This document shows positions 1-7,297 of a stretch of DNA of 16,399 bases, in pieces. The position numbers were made by a program, and so were the translations under genes. Every line of letters begins with the position of its first letter. Positions within the stretch are counted from its first letter, which is position 1. Below the pieces are notes generated by a model. That model ran no database searches and was not told the DNA's origin. It saw only the letters and a program-made list of their open reading frames with translations. Source of the DNA: Enteropsectra breve (Eukaryota > Microsporidia); assembly GCA_024243835.1 (NCBI GenBank), contig JALPMN010000537.1:1-16399 (forward strand). The letters run 5' to 3'.

Positions 1-1131
1 TTAAAGTCTATAGGTGAGTTCAGCGGAGACGGTAAGGAGAACATTATCAATTGGGTAGCAGGCATTGAGGCTATCGGGAGACTATTAGAAATTGACGAGA
101 AAACTATAGTTAAAGCAACAATTTTAAGTCTTAGGCTTGAGGCAAAGACTTGGGGAATATCATTCATAGGTTCAGACATCGAATTGAACTGGGAACGATT
201 AAAAGAAGGGCTAATAAGTAGATTTAGCAACACGAGAGAATCAGATGAGACCTTGGCAAGATTTTTGAATACATATGAGGCAAAAACATATGATGATTTA
301 ATACAGTTATTGAAAGATGCAAAAATGATCAATCTCACTAAAGGAATCAGCACATCTCACTTAATGAGACAGGTGATTGCGAGAGTTCCGGCAGGAATAA
401 AATCTATATTGCTGCATAATGCACAAAGTGGAAGCAGTTGGGATGAATTTTTAAAGCAAGGAGAAGATGCAGCATGGATGGCTTTTCCAGAGAAAATAAC
501 TGGGAGGATCTCAAGCACCAATGGGGATATGAGCGAAAATCAATGCAACGCATTTTTTAAAAAGAATCAGCAGAGGGCTGGCCCATCCCGAAGATATTGC
601 CATTTACACGGTGAAGGATCTAACTCCACAAAATTCTGCAAGGTTATCCAACAGCTTGAAAAGCAAGGATGGAAAAAAACAACCTCAAACAAATCCATTA
701 ATCAAGTTGAAATCAGCGAAGAAATTGAGGAAAGCGGTGATAATAAAATGATTAACAATTATTCAACGTGTTTGCATAGCATAAATACTATAAGCAACCC
801 ATTCTTTTATACAGCACGTTTTAACGGCCAGGAAATACCAGTACTTATCGATACAGGGGCCGATGTATCACTTATCAACATCAAGCACATTGACATAAAC
901 AAAATTACATTAAAACCATCGGAAGAAAAACTAAGATCAGCATGCGGGACACCTATGGAGATGATGGGTAAATTACACGATGCTAAAATCACTATCGGGG
1001 ACCATACACTAAAGTGGAGCCCGTTGGTAATAAAGAATAAACCATCCTCATATGTAATCTTAGGGATAGATACCATTTTAACTAATAAACATGCTATTGA
1101 ACAAAAAATATTATCAACGTTGAAGAATTAA
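1..1131 (+). CDS. Gag-protease part of Ty3/gypsy polyprotein, 5' partial
   Basis: The frame is open from base 1, so the true start is upstream; the first 376 visible codons end at TAA 1129-1131. Residues about 1-165 look like a retrotransposon Gag capsid: helical, with conserved Trp residues and a '..W..LKEGLISRF' type block. Codons 200-213 (598-639) form a C-x2-H-x4-N-x4-C motif. This matches the gypsy C-x2-H-x4-H-x4-C zinc knuckle except that Asn replaces the second His. The protease follows: catalytic DTGA at 850-861 and the flap/ILG motif at 1057-1065, both standard for retroviral-type aspartic proteases. Gag packages the RNA and the protease cleaves the polyprotein. The product ends just after the protease, in a Lys-rich linker. 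The same frame resumes immediately as RT-integrase, so the stop is either a nonsense mutation or a readthrough site. Confidence 0.9.
   Translation, partial: LKSIGEFSGDGKENIINWVAGIEAIGRLLEIDEKTIVKATILSLRLEAKTWGISFIGSDIELNWERLKEGLISRFSNTRESDETLARFLNTYEAKTYDDLIQLLKDAKMINLTKGISTSHLMRQVIARVPAGIKSILLHNAQSGSSWDEFLKQGEDAAWMAFPEKITGRISSTNGDMSENQCNAFFKKNQQRAGPSRRYCHLHGEGSNSTKFCKVIQQLEKQGWKKTTSNKSINQVEISEEIEESGDNKMINNYSTCLHSINTISNPFFYTARFNGQEIPVLIDTGADVSLINIKHIDINKITLKPSEEKLRSACGTPMEMMGKLHDAKITIGDHTLKWSPLVIKNKPSSYVILGIDTILTNKHAIEQKILSTLKN
598..639 (+). other. Gag zinc-knuckle-like motif with His-to-Asn change
   Basis: The translation reads Cys-x2-His-x4-Asn-x4-Cys in a 'HGEGSNSTKFC' setting. Many gypsy Gag proteins have His at the third ligand position ('SHST..C'). 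The change may weaken zinc binding. Confidence 0.6.
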
Positions 1132-3576
1132 AAGGTAGAAGAAAAGAAAATCAATAGTATAAACGTCGACATTGTAGTAAACAAATACAAAGAACTTTTT
1201 TCCGATGCGTTAGATTCAACAATGAGATGTAAAGTGGCTTCACATAGAATATTATTATCTACAAACGAGTCTGTGGTAAAAAGAAACTTACCAATACCTA
1301 AGTTCTGGGAGGAAGAGTTAGATCAGGAAGTAAAAAAACTTCTTAAAAATGGAATAACCAGACCATCATCAAGTTCCTTCGCTTCTCCTATAATACCAGT
1401 AAGGAAAAAATCTGGTGAATTGAGATTATGTATCGATTTTAGAGCTTTAAACGATATTACTTTGAAAGACAACTATCCATTGCCAAGACTGGATGAGCTG
1501 ATCGACGAGCTTGGAGGTTGTAGTGTATTTAGTATTCTTGATGCAACGAGTGGATATTACCAAATATCCATAGATGAAAGTGACAAACCCAAAACTGCAT
1601 TCAGATGGAAAAATGGCCTATACGAGTTTAACCGTATGCCGTTCGGTTTATGTAACGCCCCTGCGACTTTCCAGCGTACAATGGATATTATATTCAAGGA
1701 TATCAATGGCCAATACGTCATACCATACTTAGATGATATTATCATCTTTTCTCGCAACTTGGAAGAACATAAAGAACACTTAAATGAAATTTTCAAAAGA
1801 CTTCAGGCAGCAGGCATTATACTGAATAAAAAGAAGTGTAAGATAGCACAACAGGAAATCAAAATATTAGGTGTTGTAATCTCGAAAGGCATTGTTAAAC
1901 CTGACCCAGATAAAATAGTTGCACTAAACGAATATAAGAAGCCCTCCAACATCAGAGAACTTAGGGCATTTTTGGGACTTGTGAACTATTGTCGAGGATT
2001 TATTGAGAACACGGCACTAATTACAGGGCCATTGAATAATCTTTTAAAAGGCGAAAATAAAAAGAGCACGAAAATCATCGAATGGAATGATGAACTTACT
2101 CTCGCATTCAAACAGGCAAAAAATACATTACACAAAAATACGATGAGATATCAACCAAATTTCAACGAACAATTTATACTTACAACTGATGCCTCTGATA
2201 AAGCCATAGGGGCTATATTAAGCCAACGAGACAAGGAAGGTAATGAGAAAATAGTGCACTACTTCAGCAAGATTTTAGACGAGACGCAAAAAAATTATTG
2301 TATAACAGACAAAGAGCTACTCGCTGTGGTAAAAGGAATCGACAAATTTAGAAGATACCTGCTTGGGAAAAAATTTATCTTAAAGACTGATCATCAAGCC
2401 TTAACTTTCATGAAAGAAGCCAAAAATACAAATTCACGTATACTTAGGTGGAGCTTACGACTACAGGAGTATGATTTTGAAATCCAATATATCAAAGGAG
2501 AAGAAAATGGGGCCGATGCCCTAAGCAGATATAGCACCGAAAAAGAAAATGACAATAAATGTAACGCGATATTATTAAATGATGAAGAAAGAAATAATGT
2601 TATCAAATCTTACCATATTACAGGTGGCCATGCCTCTGCTAACAACATGAAATTCCTGATGAAAGATAAATATACGTGGCCTACACTATACAAGGAGATC
2701 GATAAATATGTATCCCAGTGCAAAATTTGCTTATTGTCAGGAAATAAATTGGGGAATACACTAAATAAGGTAATAAAACCAACACAAATCAATCACCTCT
2801 GGGAATTAGATTTAATAGGCCGAATTGAAGGCAAGACTGGTAAAAATAAGTTTATTTTTGTGGCAATTGATCACTTTAGTAAATGGCTAGAAGCAAAAGT
2901 GATCGACAATAAAGAAGCACATACTATCATTTCCTGTATAACTGAGCTTATCCTAAACAAACATGGAAGACCCAGTGTTATTCTGACAGATAATGGGTTG
3001 GAGTTTAAAAACACAGAATGTGAAAATTTGGCGAAAGATAACAACTTTGAATGGGTATACAACTCTCCTGATCACCATGAAACTGTAGGAGCAGTAGAAA
3101 GAGCGAATCAATCTCTTTGGCGAAAAATTCAAAAATTATCCGAGTACGGCAGATACAAATGGGAATCAACAGTTGAGAAGGCCGTATATGCAATGAATAT
3201 CTCTCACCACAGGGCATTGGGCACATCCCCATATATATTACAAAATAGGCAGCATCCGCGTTTGCCTATAGATGAAACAACTCATTGTCACATCCCACAA
3301 GTCGATCAACCAAGATTATATGATAATATAGAAAAACTTAGAACCAGATATGACGAAGAGATCAAGGGAGGAAAGAGGCTCATTAAAAGAAACATAGCCG
3401 TAGGAGACCCAGTGTTAATTTATAGGAAGGCATTGAGCGACAAACTAAAAGAAAAATGGCATAGTGGCTTCACTGTTCAAAAGCTTATTGGCGATGATGC
3501 CTATCAGGTTGTTAAGGGGTCAACAGTCTACCGGATGAATAAAGAGTACGTCAAGAGAGACACGTCATCATCTTAG
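1132..3576 (+). CDS. Pol part of Ty3/gypsy polyprotein: RT - RNase H - integrase
   Basis: This is the same frame as Gag-protease. Coding-like sequence begins right after TAA 1129-1131, with a 'YKELFSD' block typical of the region before gypsy RT; the first ATG is at 1222. Counting from that ATG (784 residues): RT has Asp107 (SILDATSGY), MPFGLCNAPATF at 139-150 and YLDD at 169-172. RNase H has Asp323, Glu365, Asp390 and Asp432 (GADALSR). The integrase zinc domain is His465-x4-His470-x29-Cys500-x2-Cys503. The integrase core is Asp530-x59-Asp590-x35-Glu626. A GPY/F-like domain lies at about 728-775; I see no chromodomain. Together these copy element RNA to cDNA and insert it. Nothing within this part is broken. 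No AAATTT/CCC start signal precedes ATG 1222, so expression as a fusion with Gag is more likely than separate initiation. Confidence 0.93.
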   Translation, partial: KVEEKKINSINVDIVVNKYKELFSDALDSTMRCKVASHRILLSTNESVVKRNLPIPKFWEEELDQEVKKLLKNGITRPSSSSFASPIIPVRKKSGELRLCIDFRALNDITLKDNYPLPRLDELIDELGGCSVFSILDATSGYYQISIDESDKPKTAFRWKNGLYEFNRMPFGLCNAPATFQRTMDIIFKDINGQYVIPYLDDIIIFSRNLEEHKEHLNEIFKRLQAAGIILNKKKCKIAQQEIKILGVVISKGIVKPDPDKIVALNEYKKPSNIRELRAFLGLVNYCRGFIENTALITGPLNNLLKGENKKSTKIIEWNDELTLAFKQAKNTLHKNTMRYQPNFNEQFILTTDASDKAIGAILSQRDKEGNEKIVHYFSKILDETQKNYCITDKELLAVVKGIDKFRRYLLGKKFILKTDHQALTFMKEAKNTNSRILRWSLRLQEYDFEIQYIKGEENGADALSRYSTEKENDNKCNAILLNDEERNNVIKSYHITGGHASANNMKFLMKDKYTWPTLYKEIDKYVSQCKICLLSGNKLGNTLNKVIKPTQINHLWELDLIGRIEGKTGKNKFIFVAIDHFSKWLEAKVIDNKEAHTIISCITELILNKHGRPSVILTDNGLEFKNTECENLAKDNNFEWVYNSPDHHETVGAVERANQSLWRKIQKLSEYGRYKWESTVEKAVYAMNISHHRALGTSPYILQNRQHPRLPIDETTHCHIPQVDQPRLYDNIEKLRTRYDEEIKGGKRLIKRNIAVGDPVLIYRKALSDKLKEKWHSGFTVQKLIGDDAYQVVKGSTVYRMNKEYVKRDTSSS

Positions 3577-3584
3577 GAAGGGGG
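3577..3584 (+). other. Polypurine tract (plus-strand primer site)
   Basis: GAAGGGGG starts directly after the Pol stop codon (TAG 3574-3576) and directly precedes the TG of the LTR. This is the position and composition expected of the plus-strand priming site of an LTR retroelement. Confidence 0.85.
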
Positions 3585-3842
3585 TGTTGTATAATAATGA
3601 TCATATCAATAATTTGATGATCTTAAAAATTTTATTAATTAAATACCCATGCATTCCATGGAAGAGGAATTATTAAATAACTTACCTAAAGACAATAATA
3701 TTATTTTGAAAAAGTGCTCCTTGATAAAATGAAATCATTTAAAAATGACGCATGACGTTCTATAATTTTAGAAATCATAGCTAGCTATATCTGTCGTTTG
3801 TTCGATATCGCTTTTCGATTGTTTCATAAATGCACATCACAT
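3585..3842 (+). repeat. 3' LTR; left edge defined, right edge unresolved
   Basis: The LTR begins TGTTGTATAATAATG immediately after the polypurine tract. The expected terminus ending in CA with a target-site duplication could not be fixed, because the 5' LTR is not in the window and no clear ACAACA inverted match is seen. 3842 is an upper bound: from about 3843 the sequence resembles spacer upstream of the second family gene (6944-6981). An imperfect hairpin lies at 3599-3622: a 9-bp stem with a 2-nt bulge and a 4-nt loop. Confidence 0.55.
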
Positions 3843-4071
3843 GGAAAATCCGTCTGATTTCAAATAATCTCTTTTCATGAATTTCACATATTTCATCTTT
3901 AAAATTTCATCGAGATGTAAAATGAATATTCTTACATATGCATTAAATATTGTATCTTTTGCTATGATTCTTAGTCCTTCTTAAATATAATCTTCATTAA
4001 TTGACTTTGTTTTACTACCATTCAATTAAAAATTTATAAAAATATCCTGAGACAAAATTTTTACCCTACCA
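3843..4071 (+). other. Spacer upstream of family gene P1
   Basis: AT-rich, with no open frame worth calling. The stretch 3844-3880 resembles 6945-6982 upstream of P2; both contain 'AATCC.TCTGATTT' and continue with similar AT-rich sequence. This suggests the spacer belongs to the duplicated gene unit and not to the retrotransposon. The last 70 bases hold the promoter signals listed separately. Confidence 0.5.
4005..4066 (+). promoter_or_regulatory. Proximal promoter of P1 (AAAATTTT + CCC)
   Basis: AAAATTTT lies at 4054-4061 and CCC at 4064-4066, leaving 5 nt before ATG 4072. Weaker matches to the upstream boxes of P2-P4 sit at the same distances: CTTTGTT at 4005 (-67) and TCAATT at 4022 (-50). 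The AGCAG box of the other three is absent. AAATTT-like and CCC-like signals close to the ATG are a known microsporidian feature and support this start. Confidence 0.7.
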
Positions 4072-6693
4072 ATGAGTAAATTTTCTGTAAAACTAAAAGT
4101 GATAGCAGTAGGACTAGTCTTTTTGATTGTCTTTATTTATTTGGCTCGTGGTTCCACTTCTCAGAAAGAAGTCAGTATTTTTGCCTACGTCAATTCCACG
4201 GTTATTGATTCAGCGAGCAATAAGACAAAAAATCACTACAGACGCCAGCCTTACAGAATGATCACGCATTCTCTTGAAGATGATAATTTTACTGCAGAAG
4301 AAAAAAAGGCCAAGATTGAAGCCCAAAAAGAGGTCATGGAGCAGTTATGCTCACTATGCCGGAATCCGATACATACAAAACTATTTCCAGTATCAATGAC
4401 TTTGGAAAAGAATATGGGAATAACGGATTATCTGTATGAATATGAAATTGTAAATTCCTTTGATTTCCATTTTAAACAATGCTCATGGAAATGTGAAACC
4501 TTTCACAAGTACTGTTACTCGAAGCGCTATTGCTCTAGAAATGAAAGCGGCTATTTCTATGAACAAGACACTAATCGGTGCTCTGTCTGTAGCTGCTTTA
4601 TGTCAGGAGAGTATTTTACGGAAACAGCTCTGGTTTGCCTCTATAAAAGCACTAAGCCCTATGAATTTGCTTATATTTATAAAGCACTTAAAAAATATGA
4701 TGGCGGCGATATCAGTGCTTGCCTAGGTCGGACAGCAGCACCCGCTGCGAATGCTCAAAAAATAAAGACAAAAGTTGAAAAATGCCAATTTAAGGGCAAA
4801 AATTCAATTCTTGCAAGTTTGGACTTTTGTATGTTGGATGAAAATAGCAAGAATAGAGTGGATGTTCTCAGTCGACTTTTAAGATTTGCGCTTAGCGATA
4901 GTACTTTAGATAAATTAGTATTCTGGAGAAGTTTCGCTGCTACTTGCAAAGATCTTTATGAAACCAGACAGTGCTTGCAACATGCAGTTGATATAATCAG
5001 TGAAGAAAATGCGGTAAGAGAACGTGTTTTTGTCAGCAGTTTGCTGTATGCATATTTTAGCTATTTCAACAGACATGAAATTATGCAACTGGTCTCTAAG
5101 GCCATCCTCTCTAACCAGTATTTTCTCCTTTCCTATCTTGAGCAATCGCTGTCTGTTGAGCAGGCCCAACTTTTTTCATACTTTAACAGCTCATTAAACA
5201 TGCCCAGAGGCTGAAGAATTTTGAGTGTCTTAGAAAACATCATCTCTAGTACGACAGACAGCACCTTTCTCGACGAAAACATCATTAAAAAAGCAAATGC
5301 CATGGCAAAATACATTTCTGCCGTTCCATTTGAATTCGTGCGCCATGAATACTCGTCTATCTACATTTATCTGAAAAGAATGTACAAGGCAAAGTCTAAA
5401 AAAGAATACAAGCTTTTCTGTGATAATCTCATTGCCTGTCTTTATCAAAACGTTACTGGATCAAGATACTCTCCGAGAAATTCGATGACTAATGGGATTG
5501 CGAATTTGAAAATTTGTATGTTTTATTGCAAAAAGTACGGTTACAATTTACACCAAAGCTCTTTTTTGGCTGAAATATTCAAGCAACTAGATAATGGATT
5601 TAAATTAAAGCAAGAAGGTACCATTGGAGCAGAAAATCATTTGACTCCTGACGAGCGCAGAGAAATTTTGGCGCTAAGAGCAATGAACTGCAATTCTAGA
5701 TTTTCATTAGAAGAACCGATGGAATTGCTAGACAAAGTGACACAGAAATCTCTTGCTGAGAAATTTACAAGCAGAGGACACTCGCTACGCCAGGAGGGCC
5801 TGCAGATCGTTCCCCAGATATGCAAAAAGTTCTGCAAGAGCGAGCAATACAAGCGTTTTCTCCACGATCTGTGTCACTCGCCAGTGCTACCGATATGTGC
5901 CATAAACACCAGGGTTTTGAAGGATCTACTCAAAGAGTGCAAAAAGTATTCTCGAGCAGAGGCGGGCTTTTTGCCGTTGCTGCCCAAATGCTACGAAATG
6001 CTCGGCTGCGAAAAATGGCAGGAAAATGAGGTCATGATGTGGTGTGTGAGAAACAACTTTGCCGACTGGCTCCGCAGCCATCCAGATGCCTCCTATGAAA
6101 AGAACAGGCCTGTTTCTGATTATAAGTACGAGTTTGTGAAAAGACACTTCAAAACGATACTACGGTATTTGCTGGACAAAACAGGCGATAACATTTGTGT
6201 GGAGGCAGAGCTGGTGGCTAAGTGCTGGATGGTTGCACATGGTGAATGCAACAATGAGATTTTTAGTGCCCTGGCTGCTGCGAAGAATGGATACATCCAC
6301 GCAAACATATTCTACCTGCTGAACCTTAAAGGTCTTGGATCTGACATAGCCAAGGAAGTGGTTGATAAAGTCATAAAAAATAATAACAATGTTTGTGCCG
6401 AGGCGCATGACGCTTTGGAGGCGCAGAAGAAATATGTCAGCTTTGTGAAGAAGTGGGAGGAGACTGACATTATTTTATCTTCTGTATCGATGGATCTAAG
6501 CGTTATAATAAGATCAGCAATTGAAAAGCTAGAGAAAATTAGAGAAACAGAGCTCCTGGTGCTATTTGATGACTTTGTTAAGCACGCGACAGCACTAAAG
6601 AACATCAAAGAAAAAAATGGAGATTTTTATATTACAATGGCTGAGTCACTGGACTTCATTCCCCAAGCAGCAATTGACCTTTATTGTGCCTAG
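4072..6693 (+). pseudogene. Family gene P1: secreted/anchored Cys-rich protein, broken by one in-frame TGA
   Basis: The frame runs from ATG 4072 to TAG 6691-6693, 874 codons including stops, with a single internal TGA at 5212-5214 (codon 381). P2-P4 have Leu there in the context '(L)P.(A/S)L(K/R)IL', and the frame continues in register. The coding sequence after the stop has no ATG for 27 codons and no start signal, so it is not a separate gene. Residues 10-25 form a strong hydrophobic segment, more like a signal anchor than the shorter signals of P2-P4. The Cys/His module has C93-x2-C96, C137-x3-C141-x3-H145-x2-C148, C154, C170-x2-C173, C175 and C189. 'YKSTKPYEFAYIYKALK' follows, then a helical body and the C-terminal 'MAESLDFIPQ' block. 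Function unknown. Possible readings: recent pseudogene, readthrough, a functional 380-residue form, or sequencing error. Confidence 0.85.
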
Positions 6694-6695
6694 TA

Positions 6696-6701
6696 AATAA
6701 A
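6696..6701 (+). terminator. AATAAA polyadenylation signal of P1
   Basis: AATAAA starts 3 nt after the P1 stop codon TAG (6691-6693). Signals on or beside the stop codon recur in P2 and P3 and fit the very short 3' UTRs of microsporidia. Confidence 0.5.
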
Positions 6702-7226
6702 CCTCATTGCCATTAACTATAGCTTTTTAAATATGATTTCAGATATTCTAAATCAGGGACCGGCTGTGAAAATGGATTTTACACAATCTTCCTCTCTATT
6801 ATGAAATTAATACCTAACTAAATTGTTAAACATAAAAACTATTAATGAAGAATTGAGCTGTCCAATTATTGTTATAGTTTATTGAACAATATTTGTTGAA
6901 TTGTTACAACTATTATCGATTTACTCACATAAAACCAGCCTTGCGAAAAATCCATCTGATTTTAAAAATATTCTTTTTCAAGATTTTTTTAGTATTAATA
7001 TTACCTTCAGGGCATTACATGAAGAAGGACCATCCATAATTGTTAGTAGATTTATTGAATACATACACATTGTTGAAAAATTTTTCTAAGTACAATTTTT
7101 TATAAATGAAATTAGTTAGATGGTCAATAATAAACCATCAGAACACAGCATACAGTATTAAAATTCCCTTGCTTATTTAGGTATTTTTTTATTTCTTTGC
7201 AAAATGGTAAATTCGTTAATCAAACC

Positions 7227-7290
7227 CTTTATTTTTTCTGTCCAATCAAATTTTTGCAATAGCAGGTAGCAAAAATTTTTAAATACCCCC
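7227..7290 (+). promoter_or_regulatory. Proximal promoter of P2
   Basis: Ordered boxes: CTTTATT at 7227 (-71 from the ATG), TCAAAT at 7246 (-52), AGCAG at 7261 (-37), AAAATTTT at 7272-7279, and a CCCCC run at 7286-7290 ending 7 nt before ATG 7298. The same order recurs at P3 and P4. The last two boxes are the microsporidian AAATTT-like and CCC-like signals. Confidence 0.7.
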
Positions 7291-7297
7291 ATAATCA

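Larger units (their letters stand above)
1..3842 (+). mobile_element. Ty3/gypsy LTR retrotransposon, 5'-truncated by the window edge
   Basis: The domain order Gag - protease - RT - RNase H - integrase, with integrase last, is diagnostic of Ty3/gypsy (Metaviridae-type) elements rather than Ty1/copia. All catalytic residues I looked for are present. The element ends in a polypurine tract at 3577-3584 and an LTR beginning TGTTGT at 3585. The right end of the LTR is unresolved because no second LTR copy lies in the window. 3842 is an outer limit: from about 3843 the sequence resembles the spacer upstream of the second family gene, so it is probably host DNA. The 5' LTR, primer-binding site and start of Gag are missing. 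One in-frame TAA at 1129-1131 interrupts an otherwise continuous polyprotein frame. The element lies upstream of, and in the same orientation as, the first member of a tandem gene array. Confidence 0.93.
6694..7297 (+). other. Spacer P1-P2
   Basis: 604 bp, AT-rich. The first about 50 bases resemble the spacer after P3 (shared 'ATTG.CATTAA' and 'TTTTAAATA'). Bases 6945-6982 resemble 3844-3880 upstream of P1. A 62-codon frame at 6901-7089 starts with TTG, has no start signal and is not called. The last 70 bases are the P2 promoter. No RNA gene is visible. Confidence 0.6.

Noticed and set aside
3777..3788. 12-bp perfect palindrome ATAGCTAGCTAT
   Set aside because: Single occurrence in AT-rich spacer; no partner copy or context to give it meaning.
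3585..4071. tRNA or other Pol III gene near the retroelement (as for yeast Ty3 targets)
   Set aside because: No tRNA-like fold or A/B box pair recognised; the flank is protein-gene promoter.
5212..5214. Recoded UGA (sense codon) as the explanation for the P1 stop
   Set aside because: The other break is a TAA, paralogs have Leu at the site, Trp is encoded by TGG throughout, and nothing else suggests an altered code.
5190..5240. A small intron spanning the P1 stop
   Set aside because: Paralogs align through the stop without a gap, and no GT...AG pair fits.
5221..6693. Second half of P1 as an independent gene
   Set aside because: It begins inside a conserved block, has no ATG for 27 codons and lacks the AAATTT/CCC start signals seen at the other genes.
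6901..7089. 62-codon frame in the P1-P2 spacer
   Set aside because: TTG start, no start signal, AT-rich spacer composition, and part of it is spacer shared with the region upstream of P1.
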